Shown here: positions 26,801 to 38,124 of the stretch, one piece after another
Layout: each line of letters starts with the position of its first letter
Position numbering within the stretch: the first letter of the stretch is position 1
Assembly (NCBI RefSeq): GCF_002443255.2
Contig: NW_019211455.1
Coordinates: 31,523,778-31,587,777, forward strand
Reading direction: 5' to 3'
Length of the DNA stretch: 64,000 nucleotides
DNA from: Varroa destructor
Taxonomy: Eukaryota; Arthropoda; Arachnida; Mesostigmata; Varroidae
Notes under the pieces: model-generated
What the model was told of the DNA's origin: nothing
Seen by the model: only the letters and a program-made list of their open reading frames with translations
Database searches by the model: none
Made by a program: the position numbers and the translations under genes

Positions 26801-28620
26801 ACAGCACAACGTTGTTTATGCTAAGGCCGCAAGACGCTTTAAAACGACTTGCTCGAATAAAGGTCGATAGATCCCTCAAAAAATTATGAGACATATTTAA
26901 CGGTATTTGTATCGCAGACGGGTTACGATAGAAATATTTATTAGGCCTTATCGTTTATTTGTATTAGTCAATCTCAAAACAGTAGTATTTCTAATGTAGG
27001 TCTCTGCACTTTGTAAAAGTTCCTACCTCACTTCTCTAGTCAATTCTTTGGTAGCAATTCTCTTATTCACAGTTCGCCAGGTTTTCCTCGCACGGGCAGC
27101 GTTTTGCCCTCATTATGCCCCTGTCTTCACGGACTAAAATTGTGCTTCGTCTCTATTAAAGAGACTACTATTAAAAGGTATAATCACATTTGCCATAAAC
27201 CCCACGTAGCTCTCTTTCCTCGGTAATTCACTGCTTAAGGCCAAATACACGTATTACACTCCGCTTAACAAGGAGCTCGTTTTTCGTATATGTTTTTGTA
27301 TATGCTTCTGCGCTCAGATGAATACGAAAGCTTCGCAACTTTTGCGCCCCTCGATGTACCCCCCGAGCACACCATTACAAATATGTTTGCTGTCTTCGTT
27401 ACAGGGCAGCATAAAAACCGTGCATCCCAGACTTAAGAAGTATGAGCTCATCTAAGAAAAGCATTTCACGTCTTTTCAAGAACATCATCATTACTACTCA
27501 ACCGATGGGATTTTACGTTGTTTTTTTTCTCTCTATTCATTCACGTAATCACAACTAATAGACGTGGCTATGACGATTTTTTAGACCACTTAAAATTCAG
27601 TAAAGAATTGCCCTGAACAACTTTCTCTACTACTAATTGAGGTAATGTGAATGTTCAGGCTGTTCTCAGAAAGACTTTTGCTCAGACACAGAGAACAAAA
27701 ATGGGGCGTTCCTGACGCTCTCCGATAGAATCCAGCGAAAGCATTTTAGAGCTGCTTGCCATTTCGACTTGCTAGAAGGGACGGGGCAGAGACCATGGGG
27801 GCGAAAAACAAGCCAATTATACGCATATAACAGACGTTCGTATGACAAAAAGTACAAAAGCGTTCAATTTTAAGATTACTCACTTGAGTCAAAATGTTTA
27901 AGGAGACAGATTCGTGGCAAGGAAGCCTCACGTTTTGTCTACGTTACATATTTGATGTAATAACGTGTGAGGCAATACGGTGATAGCCTTGTGTCAAATA
28001 ATAATGCAATCACTAGCTGGGAATAAATTTGCCGGGCCAAAGGAATGAGGTACATGTCTACGCACGAGCAAAGCTAGTTTTAGAATATAGGCCTTATGGG
28101 AGACTAGTCGACCAGCTACTATACTTTAGTCAGTCAAAAAACTATAATATCGGTATATAGTTACATTCGATATATTATATAGTATGGTTTAACGACCCGT
28201 AAATAGAGCATCGAAAAATAGTTTAATGCATTCTTTTTACTGCACTTGATATTTTCATATTTCCGATATTAATATACAATGTTTTACTAAAATTTACATT
28301 TATTGCTAGAGACGTTTCCATTAGACACGTATTATTATGTGGATCTATTTAAACGCTGGAGTGAACATATAAAGACTCCTATAAGTTTCTATATTAAGTT
28401 TTTTTTCCGTGTTCACACTACTCGTTATTTCGTTTGTTGTCACACAACTTTTTTGGCATCGCTCATGCGTGTAGTCTATTATATTGCTTTGTGGCCGAGA
28501 TTCGTTCCACGGGTACTGCTGGGTCTGGCCTGCTTATTTGAAAAATAGAATCACGAAACCAGGACGTACGCAAATACTAGCTAGTTATCCAACGGGAAGA
28601 CTAAATAGTAGTACGGAAAA
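23850..28620. other. No supported gene
   Basis: AT-rich non-coding DNA. The plus-strand ATG ORF at 23976-24245 (89 residues) has no recognisable motif or flanking signals. Confidence 0.5.
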
Positions 28621-28631
28621 TACCTATATTG

Positions 28632-29341
28632 CTATTGATGTATTTCGATCACAGACTGTGAGTCGCTGATGCTTCTCGTGGTATTAGCGTCAGCGGTGGA
28701 CACGCCTATGCCTACAAAGAAACTCCCGCGTCATTGGCAGGCACATGCTCGTACCCAGCGCATCGGTCACTTATCCTTGATTGTCATCACCAAACGATAC
28801 GACGCCATTGACGAGGGTACCGTCTAGTATTTTGCCAGCGTTAACCGAATTCGTTGTGAAGTTGTTTGGAGATGATGCGCCCGCACCGCTGTATACGTGG
28901 ACTCCTGCTCCACTCAAGTCGAAGACTCTTCCATCATGCGTACCCAGATATTGTGAAGCCTAGTCATCGTTCCTAAACTGTATTAAATTAAGCGAAGTTC
29001 TATATGACGACAATATATTTAACAACCCACCTGTTTGATGGCTTTTTCGAGCTGCAGTTGGGCATGTACTAATTCAACTGTTTTTTTTTCCTAGAACATC
29101 TTTACACTAACACGTCAGTCGAATAACATTACCCTACGCATTTACAGGATTACTCTATAGAAAGCAAATGGTAAGCACTCGGAATACCCTAATGATATCA
29201 TCGCATCCAAATCTAGCGTGACATCCTCTATCAGGAGCTCTTATGGGGCTGTCCTATGAACGGCAATATTATTAGAGCCTTCTACTGACGTGCTATAAGA
29301 AATGTTTCATTGTGACCGAAGTGCCGATGTATTTCATAAAG
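28632..29341 (-). CDS. Tentative five-exon 3' end of an unidentified gene
   Basis: Proposed exons in transcript order: 29341-29290, 29227-29154, 29090-29031, 28959-28791, 28711-28632. Introns of 62, 63, 71 and 79 bases, all GT-AG, with phases that agree throughout; about 144 residues end at TAG 28634-28632. The best exons are the third (KKTVELVHAQLQLEKAIKQ, helical) and the fourth (DGRVFDLSGAGVHVYSGAG, rich in Gly, Asn and Val with many RNY codons). The fifth contains ISDSQSVIEIHQ and follows a strong TTTCTTTGTAG acceptor. The first two are weaker. The N-terminus is not found, and no family is recognised. The exons were chosen partly because they fit together, so chance assembly is a real risk. 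Confidence 0.25.
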
Positions 29342-29362
29342 CTAAAACTCTGCTCTTTCAGC

Positions 29363-29413
29363 ATTTCACTAGTCTCATTGGTACCTGTCGGATACCAATG
29401 AGACTAGTGAAAT
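29363..29413. repeat. Perfect 21-bp hairpin (inverted repeat, 9-base loop)
   Basis: Arms 29363-29383 and 29393-29413 are exact reverse complements (ATTTCACTAGTCTCATTGGTA and its complement), with loop CCTGTCGGA. As RNA this would be a very stable stem. It lies just upstream of the tentative minus-strand exons at 28.6-29.3 kb. It could be a fold-back element, a transcript hairpin, or remains of a tiny inverted-repeat transposon. Confidence 0.9.
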
Positions 29414-32400
29414 AAAAATAATAAACATTCGTGATAACTAATGTTATCAATCAACAAGATGACACAAGGGTTTTTTGAAGATATCCGACGTACCTAGCTG
29501 ATCAAGACAAAGAATTTTTGCAAACGAAAGTCCGAAACAGTCAAAAGGTGTTCAATAGACAAGGTCTTATCTATTTTTATAAGTAACTTTATTTAACTTA
29601 AGTAAGTTTTCTAGCAGTAATTTTATTGTTTATTTTGGATAGTCAGAGTAGCATAGGTGATAATTAATTAGGGATTAATTATTTTAGGGCTAGAGAAATG
29701 CGGAGCCTTATCTAATTGGTGCTTTACCAGTCTCATTAAGAGAGCCCCATAGGGTGGTACTAAGCGGAGAAGGCGTTACATAGATATTTGTGAATCTCCG
29801 GCAACGGCGTATTACTTTCAGACCATTTTTTGTTTTTGCATCAAATGAACAAATTTAAGGTTCTTTACTATCTAGCTTCTTACTGCGTGCTATTTTTAAC
29901 TCATTCAGATGGCTGCTATAAACCAGAACGAAAACAATTATTTTCTGCACGCACACATGCTTACTTCTTTCCAGTAGTTCTCAATCAAATACGCATTACA
30001 GTTAAACACGAAGCTATATTTGCCCTAGTGCCTTTCTTTTTTTTATAAATTAATTGATACTGATGCCTTATAGTTAAATTGGGAATGCTGCCTTGTTGAC
30101 TGAGCTCTATCGCCCCCTCAAAGGTTAACTTCAAATTTGTAAATATCCTACATAATTTTCTGAACTCTTTTCCAATGGATCCATAGTTACTAACCTTAGC
30201 TTGTCAAACCTATTCAGTTCTATATTCGGAACAGATATGGTAGGTACGCTGTACAAGTACAACAACGAGAAGTGGGGCATATTTCGACCTGTTAGGTTTA
30301 TCCAACCCGTCGCGGCCTTATCAGGCAACTTCAGGTGTGTGACATAAGTTGCGACGACTTAATCGAATGGCGTCATCGTGGGCAACAGTAACGAGAGTGG
30401 TAACCGCGATGATACAATTTCTCCGACTTCACAAAGAACTCTTTACTTTTTTGGTGTTGCAACCTGTTTGCTTTTCCAATATTCACAGATAGCTCAGTGG
30501 CTTTCCTTCTCTCGCATAGCGCAAAAAGACGCGTAAGCGTAAACTCTACAAATGTTTATTCCTACAAATTTAGTCTCATAGGGCAGCTTTAAATGAATCG
30601 ACCATCTTTCTTAACGCACATCCTCCAGCCGGCCCAGCTCCCAAACGAGATATTGTAGACGACGGCGAAAGCCTTGTCTTTTATAGGTTAAATCACCTTC
30701 ATTTATTACTACTTGGCCATTCAAGAGTTTGCGTTGCGGTCACGTTTTTCTGCTCAACATGTCAGTTGCATAGCGCACTGGAACGGCCTGTATCCTCTAC
30801 TACGATGGTCCAATATCGAATAGATTATGACACTTCCGAAATTTCAGTCAAAAAAGTTTAAGCAAAATGACAAGACGTAGCCAATAGACATGCTACGTTA
30901 ACAGAGGGCATCTGAATTCGTATGTTAGGTGTCTTATTAAATTGAACTTGAAGCAAACGTTCGAGCTTATTTCAGTTCTGAAGTGTTATGTCCGGTCAGA
31001 TCTCAATCGGGTCAGATAGTTCCTACATACTGACGTATTTATTTAAATTTGATTAAGTTTAATCTTTTTACGTTATCCTAAACAGTAGCTGTTATACCTG
31101 TAGAGCCTATATTCTGTCTAACATGAGGCGTGTCCCAATAAAGAGCATGGCGCATGTGCTGTAATTAAATAAATCCCAATATAATAGCTTATCTTAGAAC
31201 CAGTATGTCGATAATTTAAATATATTAGCATTCTCTAGAGTAAATGTTGATTTCGTTTGTAACAATAACACTCTATAGAAAAACCGTCCGCTCCAATATA
31301 AGTGTCTCAGAAAAAAATATTGCTTAATCTTCGTTTTGTCGTCGAAGGCTCAGCCAATAAATTCTCATATCACAATTGTATTAGAAAAAATGGCAAAATT
31401 TGGGGACCTATCCGTCTGAGATCCCAAAGATCAGACGTTAGATGATGGTGTTATCAGGTTTTTGCTTCCTGCAGATGGTAAAGCACAGATAACACCGAAA
31501 TTTCTTATTCGATTTTTGGAGGCCGAACCATTGGAGAGCCTATAAGTAGCTTCAATTCGATCAAGTAGATAGGCTTCCGTATTAGTTCAGTTCAGTAAAA
31601 TATAATTAATTTTTATATGTAGGTTACCAAGGCTATTATATCACAGTATTTCGTGATTCTGGAAGATTAAAAATAATATATCTTTGCAATGTTTAAAATG
31701 CTAGGTTCTTCGACAAGAGGAGACTTCCCATATAATATTATTATCCTCTACTTTGCGAGGGCGTTAGTGATTAATGCTTAGATTGGTGTGATACTGCGAG
31801 TGTAGTCACTATAGCACAAGATTCCAATTTCAAAAAATACTTTCAGAAATCATCCCTATCTTGTCTATTAGACTCTGACGATGCTGCGTCCGATGTGAAC
31901 GTGTGTCTGATGGCAAATCGGTAGCGGACATCGACTTTCTGTACTACACGTTGTAACGGTACGTTTATTTAAGTTCATAAGCGGAAATCCGGGCACGCAT
32001 TCACTACGCCAATAGCTTTAGAAGTTAGCGTCAATATAACAGTTAGGGAGATACGAGCGTGTTTAACTTCAGTTGCACTTCGAGGAGTGGAGTCGGACCT
32101 TTATCTGCGAATTTGTTTACAATCACCCACGGATATTTCAATGCTTAATACATGATTAGTTCTAACTGTATAGGACTTAGGACACAATGCCACATATAGA
32201 ACACCCACGATGAACCACAGTCAGGCTTCGTCTTCCAACTATTTTTCCTTTTGCCTCAGTTACGGTTACGGTGCATTCACTACTGGTTCGATTATAGCCA
32301 TTCGGATAAAATTGAATCTTGCTTACTACTAGTCTAGATTTGGCATTTGCTAATACTGCGCGAACCGCATCAATCGGAAATGCTCAGTATTATTATACTA

Positions 32401-32830
32401 TAATATTTATAATAAAAATTGGTAAATATAATAGCATAAGTAGCGACTAAATATAATGCGTAGCACATGGCATCATTTCCAAAGCAAGTTTGATCCCAGC
32501 CAGCCGTAGCAGTTTTGGTATGCCTAATACTGAGTTGTCGAATCTTTATAGCGATTCTGCTAATTATAAACAATGTAGGTTTTGATACTGCAAATTACTG
32601 TGTATTGACTTGTAGTGTCACTTACTTTTGTTCTAAATACAACTTTAAACTTAACATACACACCAATACTTTTTACAGACTGCCTCTTTTCCAGGGCCCG
32701 CTGAGCAAATTGCGCCTCGCTTTACCTCTACAAGAATATAAGTAGAATACTGACCACTGTTATCGACGTGCTACCCGCCATGCGATGAGGGCTGATTAAT
32801 CGCTACTCTTAGCCTTGGTTTGCTGCTGAG

Positions 32831-32850
32831 GGTCCTAAACGGTCCTAAAC
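32831..32850. repeat. Exact 10-bp tandem duplication
   Basis: GGTCCTAAAC twice, head to tail. Confidence 0.9.
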
Positions 32851-33320
32851 ATTCAAACAAACCGCTCCCTTGTTATCTCCGCAAATTGTGCTTATGTGTC
32901 TGTCTACCTATCTAAACCAAACAGGTACTGGCTAGCGCCCACCGACGGTCAGAAAACTGTTAGGTTTACCAATTTCGATCTGTTTTTTGCCCACAGGGCC
33001 CTATTTGAAAGCGTTTCTTGACACTGAACTCACTCAGGTTAACTTCTGTGATGTATAACCATTGCGACATTAGTTGAAGCCTTGCACCGGTAATAGGTGA
33101 CTGGCCTATGGACGGCAGCAAGCGTTCACTCACATCCCACATGTTGTTATTTTGCTTGCTTTGACGGGGCGTGGGCCCAGAGGGGCAGTAAAAAGTGAGA
33201 AAAGGATGAAAGCAGTAGCACCGGGGGGTGGAGATTGGAACAGGCTCTCTAGGTGGGAGCCAAGCGAGGGTGGCGAGATTTAGGCCAGAGGTCCATATAG
33301 GGCATCCACGCCAGCAAGTC

Positions 33321-33340
33321 ATTAAGGCCTATTAAGGCCT
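33321..33340. repeat. Exact 10-bp tandem duplication
   Basis: ATTAAGGCCT twice, head to tail, 480 bases from a similar duplication. Confidence 0.9.
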
Positions 33341-35390
33341 AACGCAATTATTTAGAGTCTACGGCCATCGTTCCCGCTTAACTGCTGGCGCTACGCCGCT
33401 TAGCTCGGTGATCGCTATTCGCACTGTGCCTTTCTAACGTACTACCACCAAAAGCAGCGTCCCTATGCACCATCGCCATACCTCCCATAACCACTCTAAC
33501 TCCACCCTTTCGCCGTTTTACTTTATGCCCCATCGCGGCTGTTGTTGTTGTTGTCGTTTTCTACTATAATATGCTTCGCGACTGAGGTAATAGTGGCGGA
33601 TCTAACACGTTGCGGGCACTGTCAGAAGCCGTGGCACATATGCAAACGTCTAAAGGCGTTAAACGCGCTCGATTGATCGAAATCTTTATAATTTTTACAC
33701 ATTTACTACTCTTTTACAATGCTCCATCACAATGACGTAAGGCTCCAGCAGGACTTCTTCTCTTGTAGGCCGTTCGAATATTTCTAGAAACTTTCTAGTG
33801 ATCTGTAGAAGGCCGCACGATCAGAAGTTGGAGCAGTTTATAGAGCGAATACACCTTGAAGTGCCTAGGAAATTTCAACTTCATATAAATTCCGTGAGTT
33901 TATTTGTTTGATTTTTTAAGAAAACGTATTCGCACACAGCCACATTAGGCCAATTCAAGTAGAACAAACGGCGTATGGGTTACACGTAAGTTACTTCGGT
34001 TACACATAAGATGCGGCCTTGAAAATTCTATGTTTTACCCGATTTTTACTAAATTGCACGCAAATATTCTAAGAATAAGATTTTTTAAATACTCTATAAA
34101 CTCGTTTCGCAAAAATATCAATCTTTTATTTATTTTATTAAGTCAATTTTACTATTGTTAGCCATATTTATTTTTGTTTATCTTGTATTGTAAACATACG
34201 TAAAGATGTATTGGTTTAGCAATATTAAGATAAGCCCCTCGTTTTCCAAACGATATTCCAGAGGCTCACGACATTGAGGGCAATACAGTGAATAATTTAT
34301 ACGAAAATTTGTTTGAAGCAGGAGCGTAGTTTGCCTGGTTAGCGGCACCCAACGAGTTCATCCCATCTATATTTACTGCACAATATAGCAGCCGTAAGGC
34401 TGATTTAAAAAATAAAGGTACTGTTCATATCCCTAAATAGCTATAAGCAAACTTATTTGTCAAGATGGCATTCTGATTCTATCCTGCAGAGACATTATTA
34501 ACCAGCTATACAATGGAATAGGTCCTACAGATTTTTGCGCTTCCATTCTTGTCAAAGCTATGACTTAGTTCAACTCACCCTATAATCCTTAACATCCAAG
34601 TATCCTAAGCATGTTGAAACACCGAAGCTTAATCAACTATGGCGGTATTGACGCGAGCACGCTAATATAGCAGAGGCTTTAAGGTTTCTCGATAGAGACG
34701 ATAAAGCGAACTCAGTAATACCACACATTGCCAGAATTCAAGAATCTTCAATGGCAAATTTCTTACAGCTAAATTTGTTCTGACCTAAATTTGTTTGTGA
34801 CCTAATTGTGGTTTATAAGCCTACAATAAGTGAGAAAAATGTTATGCAATACCTCTTCTGTTTGGCTAACATTAAATAAAGTTAAAGAAATAAGCAACGT
34901 GATGCACAGAGTTATGGGCAAAAATAAGAAAATGCATTAACTTCTAATTTTTTTGGAATCTTTCAAAAAAGAAATACGTTACGCTCATACTAACAAGGTA
35001 TATTTAATCGCTGAAAGTTATGTTTACTCTGTATCCGTGAGGTTCGTTAGTTGGCAATATTCCCGGACTAAATTTTTACCCTACCATTTCGAATGAATTT
35101 GCGCTATCGAAACGAAGGCCATACACCTCTTGAAATACGTCTGTAAACTCTTATTGCGTACGTCGATAATGAAATGCTTTGAGTGAGCACTTTAATAGAT
35201 AGCTTCTTTGAAAATACTTTTAGCATCTTGCTAATGACAAAAATCTTCTATTCTATGAGAAAAATATTCTTGACTCCGACAACAAGCAGACCCGTGTGAC
35301 GCGAGACCTGCAGCTTTCAGTCTCGTTAACATCTGAGCATCTGCCGACTAAGTTAAAAAAAAACACTGAATACGATTTTATATCAATCGG

Positions 35391-35421
35391 TATACATATA
35401 TATATATATATATATATATAT
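35391..35421. repeat. (TA)n microsatellite
   Basis: About 12 uninterrupted TA units after TATACA. Confidence 0.9.
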
Positions 35422-36681
35422 TACATAACGGTTACACATTCGGTATCGATATGTTTTGCGTAACGCAGATCGTATCGGTAAGATGGGGTAACTTATAGGC
35501 ATTGAGGTTTCATAATACAACTCTAGGCCAAATTACCCTGTTTTGTTCCAAAATATTAATCTGTAATGCCTAATATGGTAAAATATTTTTTTGCTTTTCA
35601 TATGACTTCTTTTTTTGCATTGATCTACGAGACGTCTCTGTATTTAAGCGAGCAACCTAAATACACAACAAGTATTTTTTTTCGCTCAGACAAGTAGCCC
35701 CTTTTCCATAGTTGCAGATATCCATCCGCACCTCGTATTTTTATCGTGAACAAGCGTCATTACTACATGTGAGATTTCCCCGAAAGTATAGGTTCTTGAA
35801 GCGCACCTTTTTTTATATGCCAATACGGGTAGCTACTACTTGAGGTGCATGCAGGACTAGGTCCACTCGTGGACGGTGGTGACTAAGCATGCAGTTGCTG
35901 TGGGATCGCATCAACGAACAGTGTTCGAAAAATGAAGCTCACTTAGGTTACCGTAGAGTGTGGCTGCTTGTATTGTGAGCTCCAACAAGCCCGTTGTTTT
36001 TCTATGTTAACGGCGCCGAACCCTTCGGTTTCGAATCTCCTATATATTGTCAACAGCCCCGTGTTAGTAAACACCGTTGGGCCACGAACAAGTAAATACA
36101 ATACATAGTATGTAGATTTAAGTGGCTGTAAGAGTAAAAAAAAATGTACGTATAATTCGATAAAAAAATAGAGAAGCAAATAACTACATTCAGACAAAAA
36201 ACACTACTAGAAAAACAGTGGGAAAAAATCACTCATATACCCCGTGTTGTACCCTGTATCTATTGGCAGCTGCGTAAAAGTTCATCGTAAGAATGTTTGG
36301 TAAGCACAACATTAATATAAATAGCTTCAAAGCACGAATATGTCCAACGTTGTTACAGGCGTCGTATGATTTAGTCTAAATGAACGCAAGGCATGCCACC
36401 CGCGCTGGTAAATATTGTACGTTATATAGAGTTGAGAAACAAGATAGAAAGTTAATCTGTGTCAATATAGCCGCTATCTCAATGCACGCGCCCGTTGGCG
36501 ACATTGACATCGATCACTCTGGACGTAGATGAACGGAACGAAGACAGGGCACTTACCTAAATATCTTCTGACAGCGTAAACTATAGTAATAAGTGATTAG
36601 AGGTGTTTTCGTTGTCTCGAATGCTTGCCGATTTTGCCGAACGAATCATTTATATCCATTATTTATGGGGTAACTATTGAA

Positions 36682-37220
36682 CTATTCGACTGTCGTCTTC
36701 AAAGGACTGCGTCGTATTGCGAAGTCATTGAACACGTACGTCGTGTTACTCTCTGAAAAAAAAACCCATTTGTCACAAGGCACAGGACATGAACTGTGAG
36801 ATAACCCTGTGGTTTCCTCATGTAGCAATCACGCTTTGATTCTGTTCAACGATGTCAAGGACAGTAGCGGACTACCTAAAACCTTGATCTTCTAGTTAGA
36901 AATTTTGAATGAAATTTCTTAGTTCCCTCTGGCTGTGCCGTTGTGACTTACGACTGACTCGTATATCATTTGCGAGTGTGCTACGACCGTAGCAGCTGTA
37001 GCGTGAACGACATTGCGAGGCTTACCGGGTTCCTGTTGGAACCGCTTCGTTCGTTTCGAACCCTTTGTACGGCCCAAGTCCAAAAGGTCGTCACCTAAAG
37101 CGGAGGTTAACCTATGCAAAGGCTAGGATCTACAGAGAATACGTGGACGTGCTTTGTAGGCGACCTGTGCAAATCTCACATATACAGAGTTGAATCTCGC
37201 CCTATAAAGGAGGACATCAT
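36682..37220 (-). CDS. Tentative small three-exon gene, unidentified
   Basis: The ATG at 37220-37218 has an in-frame TGA just upstream. Exon 1 (37220-37180, MMSSFIGRDSTLY) ends at donor GTGAGA. A 68-base intron ending TTTGCATAG leads to exon 2 from 37111 (LTSALGDDLLDLGRTKGSKR). Exon 2 has two good donors: GTAAGC after CCCG (about 37024), and GTAAGT at 36951-36946. The first agrees in phase with exon 3 at 36752-36682, which follows an excellent TTTTTTTTTCAG acceptor and ends TTYVFNDFAIRRSPLKTTVE stop. The protein would be about 65 residues with a basic middle. No family is recognised. The rating rests on splice-signal quality, not homology. Confidence 0.22.
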
Positions 37221-37814
37221 AGGTCAAGCAAAGTGGATAAGCAAGATTATTCGATGGCCAGATGAAGGTTTTTCATTCATCAATTTATTGATGGTTAAGG
37301 GTCGACTTAGGTTGGCCAGGACTAAAACTGTCCAAGATGCAGTTCTGCTACTTCGGTTTGTACTAATCTAACATGAGGCCAATTGCCTATACGACTGCGT
37401 AGAGCGGTCCAGTCGTTATTCTTCTTTTGAATCTAAGCGTGTCATTAATGTAGGCCTGGTAAAACGTAGCACTCTACATCAATCTAGTTCATAAATCATG
37501 TCTCCTCTTAATTTAGGCCTCCTGCTCCAGGAATCAAATTTGTGAGCTAAAATATTTTCTCAAAATAAAAGACTAAGTATTATCTGGCACCCCTTCACTT
37601 CTTAGTAAGTACCAGTACTCTAGATGACATTGGCACTATGGAAAAGCTTTATCTTTCTGAACGTACTTATGCTCATCGCTGTCTTGCATGTAGCGCTAAA
37701 AGATATATTACTGGCTAATTAAGTCCAGTACTTAACTATGCTTTTAATATTGGAACCGTCTGCTGGGAGATTTCACTTGGTTTTTTCACGTCGAATATGT
37801 AAACAGTAAGGAAT

Positions 37815-37820
37815 TTTATT
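37815..37820 (-). terminator. AATAAA after the 37.9 kb micro-ORF
   Basis: Canonical AATAAA on the minus strand, about 50 bases after the micro-ORF stop. Meaningful only if that transcript exists. Confidence 0.25.
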
Positions 37821-37870
37821 CGACAGCGTCCGCTAAATTTATCTGAATTATTCTTCTATATAGAACATAT

Positions 37871-38096
37871 TTATAGAGGGGCATTGTAACAATCGCCATA
37901 ATAACCAATTTCCGGAGCTGAAACTTGGACCAGTGATGGCCGCACGCTCATGGTTGTCATGGTAACACGCTCAAGCAGATGCACACCTGGCCGGAGCCGC
38001 TATAGAGAAATTAATAGTAGGCATCTTTCAATAAAACAATGATTGCAAGTTATTCCGTAGTCGTAGACAATACCTCACTTGGCCGACCCTCAGCAT
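37871..38096 (-). CDS. Tentative two-exon micro-ORF (48 residues)
   Basis: Exon 1, 38096-38079, encodes MLRVGQ and meets donor GTGAGG. A 79-base intron ends TTTCTCTATAG. Exon 2, 37999-37871, continues in frame (RLRPGVHLLERVTMTTMSV) to the stop TAA at 37873. AATAAA at 37820-37815 gives a poly(A) signal about 50 bases later. A TATATAAAAG box at 38120-38111 is only 22 bases before the ATG, so a transcript started from it would probably miss exon 1's ATG and use the ATGACAACCATG in exon 2. This could be a small peptide gene, a non-coding RNA, or chance. Confidence 0.2.
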
Positions 38097-38124
38097 GGAG
38101 TGTCCCACACCTTTTATATACTCT

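Larger units (their letters stand above)
29420..36680. other. No supported gene
   Basis: Mostly AT-rich sequence with a TA microsatellite at 35.4 kb, two 10-bp tandem duplications near 33 kb, and a GC-richer patch at 32.8-33.5 kb without a recognisable frame. Confidence 0.5.

Noticed and set aside
37126..37202. Minus-strand CICEIC motif resembling the Cys-rich start of SAXO microtubule proteins
   Set aside because: Only six residues match, the following CGRHxCP part is absent, and the frame stops soon. The same bases fit better as exon 1 plus a 68-base intron of another candidate.
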